Shown: in pieces, positions 1 to 9,498 of the stretch | Layout: every line of letters starts with the position of its first letter | How positions within the stretch are numbered: the first letter of the stretch is position 1 | NCBI GenBank assembly: GCA_020631135.1 | Contig: JAHDHU010000021.1 | Span: forward strand, 1 to 40,982 | Length of the DNA: 40,982 bases | Direction of reading: 5' to 3' | Origin: Saprospiraceae bacterium | Lineage (GTDB): Bacteria > Bacteroidota > Bacteroidia > Chitinophagales > Saprospiraceae | Notes under the pieces: model-generated | Told to the model about the DNA's origin: nothing | Seen by the model: the letters and a program-made list of their open reading frames with translations, nothing else | The model's database searches: none | Translations under genes and position numbers: made by a program

Positions 1-159
1 GGAAAAATAATCGCTGTTGGACCTGGAAAAGATGGAAATAAAATGACCGTAAAAGTGGGCAACAAAGTGCTTTACGGTAAATATTCAGGACAAGAACTGA
101 ATTGGAAAGGAGAAGATTATTTAATAATGAGAGAAGATGACATCCTCGTTATCCTCTAG
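1..159 (+). CDS. groES: Co-chaperonin GroES, C-terminal part (cut by window edge)
   Basis: The reading frame is open from base 1 and ends at a TAG at 157-159, giving 52 residues of the GroES beta-barrel end. The stretch [11 protein letters not shown] and the closing EDDILVIL are typical of the GroES C-terminus. GroES caps the GroEL ring and closes the folding chamber in the cytoplasm. The groEL start follows 51 bases later on the same strand, the usual groESL operon order. The N-terminal half and the promoter lie outside the window. Confidence 0.95.
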   Translation, partial: GKIIAVGPGKDGNKMTVKVGNKVLYGKYSGQELNWKGEDYLIMREDDILVIL

Positions 160-204
160 ATTTTCCTAATTGTTGTTATTTAATTTTACTAACTAAAAAA
201 CTAA

Positions 205-1845
<1,641 letters not shown>

Positions 1846-1865
1846 TTTATTAAATGAAAAATTTT

Positions 1866-1899
1866 AAGGCTGTTCGGAACCATTCGAACAGCCTTTTTT
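1866..1899 (+). terminator. Rho-independent terminator of groESL
   Basis: The arms 1866-1876 (AAGGCTGTTCG) and 1885-1895 (CGAACAGCCTT) pair perfectly around an 8-base loop. A run of six T follows at 1894-1899. It lies 20 bases after the groEL stop. Confidence 0.93.
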
Positions 1900-1976
1900 G
1901 TTTCTACAATAATTGAAACATTTTAAGTATAACAAGGCTTTATTGCGTAAATTGCAAGGTCCTTAGAACACAGAAC

Positions 1977-2519
1977 GTGTCTCAAAAAAACAACCTTATA
2001 AAAATTGAATCCGAACAAGAGTTTAGGGAAATATTTAACCAATATTTTAACCCATTGGTAAACTTTATCAACCAATATCTTCAAAATTATGAGGATAGTA
2101 GAGAAGTAGTCCAGTCTACTTTTTTAAAGATGTGGGACAAGAAAGATCAATTGGTGATTCAAACCTCTCTAAAAAATTATCTATATCGATCGGCGAAAAA
2201 CAATATGATAGACTTTATGCGTAAGCATAAAAAACTAAATATTATTTCAGATGAAGAGGACAAAATTCTTAACAACCTCCCAGATAACGAAGAAAGTATT
2301 TTGTCACCTTACTTGATTAGAAATGAATTAATCAAGGCTTTAGAACAACTCAAACCCAAAAACAAAGAAATTTTTCTGTTGAGTAAGTTTGAAGGATTAA
2401 CATATGAAGAGATTGCCAATCATTTAAACATCTCCAAACGAACTGTAGAGGACAATGTCTCAAGGGCAATGTCTTCACTCAAAACCATTTTGAAAAATAA
2501 TCCTAACATTTTTAAATAA
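1977..2519 (+). CDS. ECF-type RNA polymerase sigma factor
   Basis: This 180-residue protein has the two-domain build of an extracytoplasmic-function sigma-70 factor. Region 2 covers roughly residues 15-80 (NPLVNFINQYL ... VQSTFLKMWDKK ... YLYRSAKNNMIDFMRK). Region 4 covers about 125-175, with the helix-turn-helix LTYEEIANHLNISKRTVEDNV. It directs RNA polymerase to a small regulon. The gene starts at a GTG; there is no ATG before region 2 in this frame. The FecR-type anti-sigma factor follows 42 bases downstream, so the pair probably forms a surface-signalling module. A TonB-dependent transducer normally completes such modules, but none is next to it here. Confidence 0.93.
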   Translation: MSQKNNLIKIESEQEFREIFNQYFNPLVNFINQYLQNYEDSREVVQSTFLKMWDKKDQLVIQTSLKNYLYRSAKNNMIDFMRKHKKLNIISDEEDKILNNLPDNEESILSPYLIRNELIKALEQLKPKNKEIFLLSKFEGLTYEEIANHLNISKRTVEDNVSRAMSSLKTILKNNPNIFK

Positions 2520-2561
2520 AAAATGAGGATTTAAAAATAACTGTACGTCTAAATGCCATAA

Positions 2562-3659
2562 ATGATGTTAAAAGAAAATACCTTACTTCGATACCTTAAT
2601 AAAACTGCTTCTCAAAAGGAAGTAGAAGAGGTTGAAAATTGGATTGAAACATCACCTGAAAACAGAAAGCACTTTCAGGAAATGCTTACCGTATTTTACG
2701 AATCAAATCATCTCAAGACATTTAAAACTTATAACTTGGATGAAGAGTGGAATAAATTTAAGACGAGTGCTAAAACATCTCATAAACCAATTGAAAACGT
2801 TTTCTCTCGTCGTAAAATAATACTTTTCGCTTCTGCGGCATGCTTAACTCTGATTTGTGCTTTCTTTTTTCTTTTTCAAAAGGAAACTGAAATACTCAGA
2901 CAAGCTAGTGATCAACAATTGGTATTCACACTACCCGACCAAACAATCATTACACTTTTTCCACATTCCTCTGCCAGCTATGATGAAAATTTCAATGAGC
3001 TTGAAATTAGAAAAGTGGTGCTTAATGGAAAAGCAACTTTCGATGTAGCTTCGAATAAGGCAAAACCATTTTTAGTTGAAGCATCTTTAGTAACAACCGA
3101 AGTAGTTGGCACCATTTTCACTGTTGACTCATACAAACAAGATTCATCATTTGTAAGTGTTGAAGAAGGACAAGTTGCAGTAAAAAATAACATGGAAATA
3201 GACGATGTTAGAATATTAAATGAAGGCAACTCTGTAAGTTTCTATAATAATTCATTTGGAGAAATATCATACCCAGAAGTAATCGTGGAAGAACCTGTTG
3301 TTAAGGCGACTCCAAAACCAAAAAAGAAAAAAGCAGCTGCCCCGAAACCAGTTCAACCTAAAAAAGAGATCATAACTCCAGCACCAACAAAACCCCAACC
3401 AAAAGCTAAAAAAGCAGAGGTACTATTATCAAAATATCCAGTCAATGATGTGCTGAATTTCTTAGATAAACAACATCCTGAAAACAAAAGATTCAGTAAA
3501 TCTAAAAAGGCTAAAGTCAACAAAGAAGATTTCGTAATGCTTAATCTAAATGAGCCAATCGAAAAAATCATCGAAAGATTAGAATTAAAATATAATCTTA
3601 GCTACGATGATGAAAAATGTACAAACTGCATTGATCTTAAAAAGATCACAAAAAAATAA
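2562..3659 (+). CDS. FecR-family anti-sigma factor with Lys/Pro-rich linker
   Basis: This 365-residue protein has a cytoplasmic anti-sigma region (about 1-80, with the N-terminal LLRYLNKTASQKEVEEVENW), one membrane helix at about 86-106, and a periplasmic FecR domain at about 115-215 (VVLNGKATFDV, VGTIFTVDSY, VSVEEGQVAV). The family binds and controls the ECF sigma factor encoded just upstream. From about 245 to 285 there is a TonB-like linker rich in Lys, Pro and Ala. The short C-terminal end, about 325-365, resembles the STN/DUF4974 region of FecR proteins and has a CTNC pair. The gene begins with two consecutive ATG codons at 2562 and 2565, so either could be used. The target receptor is not in the window. 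Confidence 0.88.
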   Translation: MMLKENTLLRYLNKTASQKEVEEVENWIETSPENRKHFQEMLTVFYESNHLKTFKTYNLDEEWNKFKTSAKTSHKPIENVFSRRKIILFASAACLTLICAFFFLFQKETEILRQASDQQLVFTLPDQTIITLFPHSSASYDENFNELEIRKVVLNGKATFDVASNKAKPFLVEASLVTTEVVGTIFTVDSYKQDSSFVSVEEGQVAVKNNMEIDDVRILNEGNSVSFYNNSFGEISYPEVIVEEPVVKATPKPKKKKAAAPKPVQPKKEIITPAPTKPQPKAKKAEVLLSKYPVNDVLNFLDKQHPENKRFSKSKKAKVNKEDFVMLNLNEPIEKIIERLELKYNLSYDDEKCTNCIDLKKITKK

Positions 3660-3679
3660 TACTGTGTTTTATGTTACAA

Positions 3680-3712
3680 AAGACCCGATTAAATAATTGG
3701 GTCTTTTTTTTT
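3680..3712 (+). terminator. Rho-independent terminator after fecR-like gene
   Basis: Arms 3680-3690 (AAGACCCGATT) and 3695-3705 (AATTGGGTCTT) pair, with one G-T wobble, around the loop AAAT. A long T run follows to 3712. It closes the sigma/FecR transcript and separates it from the HAD phosphatase gene. Confidence 0.92.
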
Positions 3713-3751
3713 GCCCCTACTCTATTCAATACATTTCTCTATATTCGAATC

Positions 3752-4363
3752 ATGATCAAGAACATTATTTTTGACTTCGGCGGAGTCCTCATTGGATGGA
3801 ACCCGAAGCATGTGTTTAGAAAGGTGTTTAATACCGAAGAAGAGGTAGAATGGTTTCTCAACAATGTTTGCACAATGGAGTGGAATGAACAACAAGATGG
3901 TGGTAAACTTATAGCTGACGCGGAGAAAGAACTAACTCAAAAATTCCCAGAATGGGAAAAACATATTAAAACCTATTACGAAAGATGGCATGAGATGCTA
4001 ACAGGACCCATCTATAAAACCGTGGATATTTTACAAAACCTCGAAAGATCAGCAAATTACAATTTGTTTGGTTTAACAAACTGGTCAGCAGAATTATTTC
4101 CATATGCTAAAAAGCACTATCACTTTCTAAATGGTTTTAGAGACATTATCGTATCAGGTGAGGTAAAGTTAAAAAAACCAGATCCAGCAATCTATCATCT
4201 CGCACTTTCAAGGTTTAATGTCAAAGGTGAAGAAACAATTTTTATTGATGATAACTTGAGAAATATAGAATCTGCAGAGAGACAAGGCATTCATGTTATA
4301 CATTTTTCAAGCCCAAATCAGCTCAGGTCTGAGTTGTCTTCACGTTTTGGGATAAACACGTAA
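3752..4363 (+). CDS. HAD-superfamily phosphatase (YihX-like, subfamily IA)
   Basis: This 203-residue hydrolase has the HAD motifs in order: I, IIFDFGGVLIGW (nucleophile Asp; the second Asp is replaced, as in YihX); II, TNWS near residue 113; III, KKPDPAIYHLAL near 145; and IV, IFIDDNLRNIESA near 170. Relatives dephosphorylate small sugar or nucleotide phosphates in the cytosol; the substrate here is not known. I start it at the ATG at 3752 because the frame upstream of it runs back through the terminator hairpin. The stop overlaps the next ATG by one base (TAATG), so the flavoprotein gene is translationally coupled to it. Confidence 0.87.
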   Translation: MIKNIIFDFGGVLIGWNPKHVFRKVFNTEEEVEWFLNNVCTMEWNEQQDGGKLIADAEKELTQKFPEWEKHIKTYYERWHEMLTGPIYKTVDILQNLERSANYNLFGLTNWSAELFPYAKKHYHFLNGFRDIIVSGEVKLKKPDPAIYHLALSRFNVKGEETIFIDDNLRNIESAERQGIHVIHFSSPNQLRSELSSRFGINT

Positions 4364-5574
4364 TGAAGGTAGCAGTCATCGGGGCAGGTGCAGCAGGGTT
4401 CTTCGCAGCAATAAATGTCAAAGAAAACTATCCAAAAGCGCAAGTCGTAATCTTAGAAAAAACCAACAAAATATTAAGCAAGGTAAAAATATCTGGCGGG
4501 GGCAGATGTAATGTTACAACTGGTCTAACTGACATTCACGAAATTAGCAAATCTTACCCTCGAGGTCAAAAATTTATGCGGTCAGCCTTATACCAATTTA
4601 ATCCCAAAGATATAAGAACCTGGTTTGAAAACCGAGGCGTTACTTTAAAAGTCGAATCAGATGGAAGAGTCTTTCCTACTTCAAACAAATCACAAACCAT
4701 CATTGATTGTTTTCTAAGTGAAATTAAATAACTTGATATCAACGTAGTTTATAATCACAAAGTGACTGCAATTGATCCGACTGAAAATGAAGTCCACCTT
4801 CGAATAAAACATCAGATTACTACACAGATTTACGATAAAGTTATTATCGCTATTGGTGGATCTCCAAAAAAGTCAGGCTTAGAATGGTTGGAAAAAATGG
4901 GCTGCAAAATTATAGATCCTCTACCCTCTTTATTCACATTTAACATGCCCAAAGAAAACATTACCTCTTTGATGGGTATCTCGGTACCGAATGCCATTGT
5001 CAACATACAAGGATCAAAGCTTTCTTCTAATGGACCTCTACTTATTACCCATTGGGGAATGAGTGGTCCTGCCATTTTAAAATTATCCGCTTTTGGTGCC
5101 AGAGAACTGTTTGAATCCAATTACAATTTTCAAGTAAGGATCAATTGGATTGGCAACAAGCAACAAGATGATGTACGTGAATCAATAAAAGCCATCTTTA
5201 GTCAAAACTCAAAAAAAGATATTGGAACTCTCAAAATATATGATCTACCCAAAAGACTTTGGCATCATTTCCTTGACAAATGCAGCATTCCCATTTCCGC
5301 AAACGCGGGAGAAATGGGATCTAAAAGTATAAATAGGATTACCAATAGCTTAACATCAGATATTTATCAGGTTACGGGCAAAACCACTTTTAAAGAGGAA
5401 TTTGTTACCTGCGGTGGAATAAGTTTAAAAGCCGTACATGCTAAATCATTAGCAAGCAAAATATCTCCGCATCTTTATTTTTGTGGTGAAATTTTAGACA
5501 TAGATGGTATAACTGGTGGATTTAACTTTCAAGCAGCGTGGACAACTGCCTTCATAGCTGCGCAACTAAAATAA
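4363..5574 (+). pseudogene. BaiN/HI0933-family FAD-dependent oxidoreductase, broken by an in-frame TAA
   Basis: Both halves belong to one flavoprotein of about 403 codons, the normal family length. The N-terminal part has the dinucleotide fold VAVIGAGAAGFFAA and the family motif SGGGRCNVT. The C-terminal part has the closing CGEILDIDGITGGFNFQ and AAWTTAFIAA. The frame is unbroken except for a TAA at 4729-4731, between EIK and LDINVVYNHKV, so a single substitution (for example AAA, CAA or GAA to TAA) splits the gene. No other lesion is seen. A GTG at 4762 could restart translation of the second half, but neither half alone has the whole active site. It could be a fresh pseudogene, a readthrough gene or a sequencing error. 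The flavodoxin-like gene follows two bases after the stop. Confidence 0.8.
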
Positions 5575-5576
5575 AT

Positions 5577-6083
5577 ATGAAAAGCATTATCATTCAAGGA
5601 AGCGCAAGATCAGACGGCAATACTTTTAAGGTCAATACATATCTTAAACAAATTCTACAATGCGATGTCATTGATTTAAACAAAAAAAATATTCTCCCTT
5701 ACGATTACGATCATAACAATACCCACGATGATTTTATTCCTCTAATCAAAGACTTAGTTCAAAATTACGACTGCCTTATTTTTTCATCACCAGTTTATTG
5801 GTATTCGATGAGTGGAATAATGAAAAACTTTTTTGATCGCATTACGGATTGCCTTCAAATAGAAAAAGAAACCGGAAGGCAATTAAGAGGAAAAAAATTA
5901 GCTGTGCTTTCTTGTAGCACTGGACCTGAGGTCAACGAATCATTTTACGACGCATTCCAATTGAGTGCTGAATATTTAGGCATGACCTATACTACACAAG
6001 TACACACCTGGCTGGAAAACGGTGATCTAAACGAAGAAATAAAAGAAAAACTAACTTTATTTGCTTCCAAATTATCCCTCTAA
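5577..6083 (+). CDS. Flavodoxin-like NAD(P)H-dependent FMN reductase
   Basis: This 168-residue protein is of the NADPH-dependent FMN reductase / WrbA-like fold. The N-terminal phosphate-binding loop is IIIQGSARSDGNTFKV. The flavin-contact segment SSPVYWYSMSGIMKNFFDRITD lies at about 75-97, and LAVLSCSTGPE at about 110. The family reduces flavins, quinones or other acceptors with NAD(P)H in the cytosol. The ATG at 5577 is chosen over an upstream in-frame start inside the preceding gene because the conserved loop begins two residues after it. It lies two bases after the broken flavoprotein gene and probably shares its transcript. No terminator follows. Confidence 0.85.
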   Translation: MKSIIIQGSARSDGNTFKVNTYLKQILQCDVIDLNKKNILPYDYDHNNTHDDFIPLIKDLVQNYDCLIFSSPVYWYSMSGIMKNFFDRITDCLQIEKETGRQLRGKKLAVLSCSTGPEVNESFYDAFQLSAEYLGMTYTTQVHTWLENGDLNEEIKEKLTLFASKLSL

Positions 6084-6186
6084 ATAAATCAAATAAAGCT
6101 TACTGGCTTTCAAATAGATTAGGAATTTGTCCTGTTGAAAGAATAATTAAAAAGCTTAAACCTAATAGCTTCTAAAATAAGTCTCT

Positions 6187-6194
6187 TACCTTTG
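6187..6194 (+). promoter_or_regulatory. Candidate -7 promoter box (TACCTTTG) for the helicase gene
   Basis: The sequence TACCTTTG matches the Bacteroidota -7 consensus TAnnTTTG exactly. It lies 73 bases upstream of the helicase ATG, inside a 184-base gene-free gap. No clear TTG-type -33 element is seen about 20 bases further up, so the assignment is tentative. Confidence 0.45.
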
Positions 6195-6267
6195 TCGCAC
6201 TTAAAGCCCATAATCTTCCCTTCGAGTCTCCAAAACAAGATTTAAGAGCTTTTGATAAAATGTAAAG

Positions 6268-7743
6268 ATGAAATTTAGAGACTTAGGAATCCACGATTCC
6301 ATTTTAAAAGCACTAGAAGAAAAAAAATATCACACACCGACTCCTATTCAGGAAAAAGCAATACCAATTGTGCTCAATCGCAAAGACCTCTTGGGTGTAG
6401 CTCAAACTGGAACAGGTAAAACAGCTGCCTTTTCAATTCCAATTATTCAACAGATTTTAAAGTTTGAAAAAGATTTAAACAGCCGCCCTAAGTTGAGAGC
6501 GCTTATTGTAACGCCTACGCGTGAATTGGCAATTCAGATAGATGACAATATTAAAGCCTATTCAAAATTTACCCAGCTTAAACACACGGTAATTTTTGGT
6601 GGTGTCAAACAAGGAAAACAAGTCAAAAGACTTAAAGATGGTATCCATATCTTGGTGGCCACACCAGGGAGGCTATTGGATCTCCAGGGACAGGGATTTA
6701 TAAACTTTAATGATCTCAAACTTTTTGTCCTTGACGAAGCAGATCGCATGTTAGACATGGGATTCATTCATGACATAAAACGCTTACTAAAATTGCTTCC
6801 TTCCAAGAAGCAATCACTTTTTTTCTCAGCAACCATGCCTGAAAATATTGTGCAACTTTCCAAATCGATTTTAAGCAATCCCGAAAAGGTTGAAATTACG
6901 CCAGCTTCATCGACTGCTGAAAAAGTGGATCAAGAAATTTATTATACCAATAGAACCACAAAGCGAGATATGCTTTTACATATCTTGAAAGATAAACTCG
7001 ATGATCAAGTCTTACTTTTCAGCAGGACAAAACACGGAGCGGATAAAATCGTAAGATATTTAAGAAAAGAAAATATCAAAGCTGTTGCCATCCATGGAAA
7101 TAAATCTCAAAACCAAAGACAGGCAGCCTTAAAGGACTTTAAAAAAGGTAAGGTGAAAATAATGGTGGCGACGGATATCGCTTCGAGAGGAATCGATATT
7201 GATAAGCTTAAATATGTAATTAATTATAACATCCCCAATGTCCCTGAAGATTATGTGCATCGAATCGGAAGGACCGGTAGAGCTGGAGAATCTGGAAAGG
7301 CCATTTCTATTTGCGAACCCGAAGAAAATTTAAACGTAAACCAGATTAAAAAATTAATTGGCGATAAAATAAAAAGCATTGATGCTCATCCTTTCCCACA
7401 AACGGAAAAACCAATGACCGAAAAGGAGCGCAAAGAGTTTAATAAGCAAAAGGAGATCAAAAAACGTGAGATGATTGCTCTACGAAGAGCTCAAAAGCAA
7501 GGTAAAAATCAAAAGTCTTCGAAAAGAAAAAAATCAGAAGACAAAGCTAATTCATCTGAAAAATCTCAGACTAAAAATAAAAACAGAAATAAGCGAAAGC
7601 CGTCTGATCAAGCTTCGGATAAAAACAAAAATAGAAACAAGCAAAAGTCTTCTGATCAAGCTCAAAAAAGGAACCAAAAGAAAAGATCTAATAAACCTTT
7701 GTTTAAGCACAAAGATCGGAGTTATTTGGACTTACTTGACTAA
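6268..7743 (+). CDS. DEAD-box ATP-dependent RNA helicase (RhlE-like)
   Basis: This 491-residue helicase shows the full motif series: Q motif with TPTPIQEKAIP, Walker A AQTGTGKT, PTRELAIQ, TPGRLLDL, DEADRMLDMGF, SAT, then ATDIASRGIDI and HRIGRTGRAGE. These unwind short RNA duplexes, in relatives mainly during ribosome assembly, RNA decay or cold growth. The core ends near residue 375. The remaining 115 residues are a Lys/Arg/Asn/Ser-rich tail that should bind RNA. That tail contains a 16-residue tandem repeat (KNKNRNK...SDQA), with 48 bases between copies (7603 and 7651). RhlE is the closest well-known relative by overall build, but the exact orthology cannot be settled here. Confidence 0.93.
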   Translation: MKFRDLGIHDSILKALEEKKYHTPTPIQEKAIPIVLNRKDLLGVAQTGTGKTAAFSIPIIQQILKFEKDLNSRPKLRALIVTPTRELAIQIDDNIKAYSKFTQLKHTVIFGGVKQGKQVKRLKDGIHILVATPGRLLDLQGQGFINFNDLKLFVLDEADRMLDMGFIHDIKRLLKLLPSKKQSLFFSATMPENIVQLSKSILSNPEKVEITPASSTAEKVDQEIYYTNRTTKRDMLLHILKDKLDDQVLLFSRTKHGADKIVRYLRKENIKAVAIHGNKSQNQRQAALKDFKKGKVKIMVATDIASRGIDIDKLKYVINYNIPNVPEDYVHRIGRTGRAGESGKAISICEPEENLNVNQIKKLIGDKIKSIDAHPFPQTEKPMTEKERKEFNKQKEIKKREMIALRRAQKQGKNQKSSKRKKSEDKANSSEKSQTKNKNRNKRKPSDQASDKNKNRNKQKSSDQAQKRNQKKRSNKPLFKHKDRSYLDLLD

Positions 7744-7769
7744 ACTTGGATTCGTCGCAGCTCTTGATG

Positions 7770-7777
7770 TACCTTTG
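7770..7777 (+). promoter_or_regulatory. Candidate -7 promoter box (TACCTTTG) for the lipoprotein gene
   Basis: TACCTTTG fits TAnnTTTG, and a TTGG at 7746-7749 lies about 21 bases upstream as a possible -33 element. The box ends only 4 bases before the ATG at 7782, so a transcript from it would have almost no leader. Either the message is leaderless or the box is fortuitous. Confidence 0.4.
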
Positions 7778-7781
7778 CTAT

Positions 7782-8417
7782 ATGTCAAAGTTTGTAATCC
7801 TCCGTTTCGCAATAATTTGTTTTATCACCCTCAGTGTCTTCGGATGTAAAAACGAAATCACATATAAAAATGAGGAGGTGGAATTTTTTCAATCTCATCC
7901 GACGCTTAGGATAATTCCTGCACAATTTGAAACGGTGACAGAACAAGTATTAAAAAAGGAGGCTCACCTCGAAGGAGCAACTTTCGAAACATTTACCGAA
8001 CAAGTACTGGTTAAAGACGCATACAATACTTTTGACGATTTAGCTGATTCCACTGTGATCGCATTACTGATCAATGAAGAAATTAATTTGGTGGACTATG
8101 TCGCTTGTTATAATTTCTTACTTGAAAATCAAATTGAACAAAAGGAGGTTCCTGCCTTATTCACCACTAGAACTTTTCAACGTGTTGAAACAGAAGGTAC
8201 AGGTGCCTCGATGCCAGCACAATATGAAAGCCGATCCTATCAAAAATTGATCAATCCTGCATCATTGACGAATATCGATCCTGAAAACCGGAAAAGAAGA
8301 AATATAGTTTTCACAATTGAAGAAGATCAACAAATTCGAAGCTTTTTAGAAAATCAACTGATGCTTCAAAACTTAGATGATTGCTTAGAGGGTGAATCCT
8401 ATTTTATTAATAATTAA
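7782..8417 (+). CDS. Lipoprotein of unknown function with P-A-x-(F/Y)-E-T-type repeats
   Basis: I do not recognise a defined function. The 211-residue product starts with a lipoprotein signal (MSKFVILRFA... LSVFGC, lipidated Cys22). The start at 7782 is chosen because this signal begins there. Four short related segments follow, at about 45-61 (IPAQFETVTEQVLKKEA), 66-80 (ATFETFTEQVLVKDA), 123-136 (VPALFTTRTFQRVE) and 144-160 (MPAQYESRSYQKLINPA). Similar strings occur in envelope lipoproteins and OmpA-like proteins of Bacteroidota, so a periplasmic or outer-membrane location is likely. It lies 38 bases after the helicase gene. Its 3' end overlaps the 3' end of the opposite alkB gene by 11 bases. 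Confidence 0.75.
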   Translation: MSKFVILRFAIICFITLSVFGCKNEITYKNEEVEFFQSHPTLRIIPAQFETVTEQVLKKEAHLEGATFETFTEQVLVKDAYNTFDDLADSTVIALLINEEINLVDYVACYNFLLENQIEQKEVPALFTTRTFQRVETEGTGASMPAQYESRSYQKLINPASLTNIDPENRKRRNIVFTIEEDQQIRSFLENQLMLQNLDDCLEGESYFINN

Positions 8418-9447
8418 TCGAATTAGAAGAAGGAATTCGGTTATCCATGATCCGAAACCATAAAGGTGGTATTAAGCTCAAAAGTAAAGAGGCTGGATAT
8501 CCATATGGCAGTTGAGGCGAATCGTCGTGATGATCTAAAATTTGATATTTTTTAGCGGATTTAAAATGGTGATCCGAATGTCTCGTTAATTCGTATAAAA
8601 ATATTCTACCTATCTCATGATTGCTATTCCACGAATGTGTCGCTCTCACTTTTTCATAACGACCATTTTCCAATTTTTTTCTTCGCAAACCATAATGCTC
8701 AATATAATTTATGAGTTCAAGCATCAACAATGATTGTAATGCTACCGCCAAATATAAAAGACCAACAAGAGGACCAAACGCATAAAAGATAAGACTTACA
8801 AATACTACTTGGATAATTGTAAACTGCATCATCAGGTTTGAAAAATGCCAATGAGACTTTAATCGTTTCTTTTCAAGACGCCAAGCATTAATCCATTGAC
8901 CTGGAATCGATCTAAAGAAAAACTTGTAGACCGATTCTCCTTTTCGTGCGGAAGCGGGATCTTCAGGTGTAGAAACATGCAAATGATGACCTCGATTATG
9001 TTCGATAAAAAAATGCATATACATACTGGGGAGCAATAACAATTGTGATGCAACATGACTTATTGTACTAGGTTTATGCCCCAATTCATGAGCTACATTT
9101 ATGCCAGAAGTAGAAAGAACAATTCCAGTCGAAAGACATAGACCAAAAATCTCCCAAGTATCGAGCGCAGAATATCCCAGTCTCATCAAAAACATAAATA
9201 GAACGATATAAACTAGAGGTACATTGATGTACAACAAAGCATCAAAGAATAGACTTTTTAACCTCTGGGCCTTCTGCTCAGAATTAAAATTATTCGTGGA
9301 TTTTGGATAGTGATAATCTAAAACTGGTAATAAACCGAAAGCGATAATAACTGTGAGAAAAGAAAAATACGAAGCGTAATAAATGGATACCATTCCCGAC
9401 AAGGGTAAAATGTACGCCAATAAATATTTGAGGTCTTTCGAATACAT
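8407..9447 (-). CDS. alkB: Alkane 1-monooxygenase-type membrane diiron hydroxylase (AlkB family)
   Basis: This 346-residue membrane protein shows the AlkB histidine boxes: HELGHK at 120-125, EHNRGHHLHVSTPEDPASAR from 149, NYIEHYGLRR at about 247, then HSWNSNH at 271-277 and RHSDHH at 289-294, with the LPYGYP turn after it. This pattern separates AlkB from ordinary acyl desaturases. About six hydrophobic segments lie before and between the boxes. The family hydroxylates the terminal carbon of medium-chain alkanes or similar hydrocarbons at a diiron site in the inner membrane, using electrons from rubredoxin. No rubredoxin or rubredoxin reductase gene is in the window. The substrate in this organism is therefore inferred only from the family. 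Confidence 0.88.
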   Translation of the reverse strand: MYSKDLKYLLAYILPLSGMVSIYYASYFSFLTVIIAFGLLPVLDYHYPKSTNNFNSEQKAQRLKSLFFDALLYINVPLVYIVLFMFLMRLGYSALDTWEIFGLCLSTGIVLSTSGINVAHELGHKPSTISHVASQLLLLPSMYMHFFIEHNRGHHLHVSTPEDPASARKGESVYKFFFRSIPGQWINAWRLEKKRLKSHWHFSNLMMQFTIIQVVFVSLIFYAFGPLVGLLYLAVALQSLLMLELINYIEHYGLRRKKLENGRYEKVRATHSWNSNHEIGRIFLYELTRHSDHHFKSAKKYQILDHHDDSPQLPYGYPASLLLSLIPPLWFRIMDNRIPSSNSINY

Positions 9448-9460
9448 AAGCTAACAAATT

Positions 9461-9498
9461 AAAAAAGCCTTGACTAGATCATGATCCAATCAAGGCTT
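9461..9498 (-). terminator. Hairpin terminator facing minus strand, upstream of alkB
   Basis: The arms 9465-9473 (AAGCCTTGA) and 9490-9498 (TCAAGGCTT) are perfect complements. The loop contains the palindrome GATCATGATC at 9477-9486. Read on the minus strand, the stem is followed by a run of T (A run at 9461-9466). It ends 13 bases before the alkB start, so it must end a transcript coming from the intergenic region, not alkB itself. Confidence 0.75.

Noticed and set aside
3671-3751. 27-residue N-terminal extension of the HAD phosphatase
   Set aside because: It would be encoded by the terminator hairpin and T run; the HAD fold starts right after the ATG at 3752.
4363-5574. Alternative genetic code with TAA read as an amino acid
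   Set aside because: TAA is the proper stop of many intact genes in the window, such as groEL, the sigma factor and the HAD gene.
5538-5576. 13-residue extension of the flavodoxin-like gene into the preceding gene
   Set aside because: The conserved phosphate-binding loop begins right after the ATG at 5577, and the extension would overlap the end of the flavoprotein gene.
6084-6267. Possible terminator or small RNA after the flavodoxin-like gene
   Set aside because: AAGCTT appears twice but does not form a stable stem followed by a T run; only a promoter-like box was kept.
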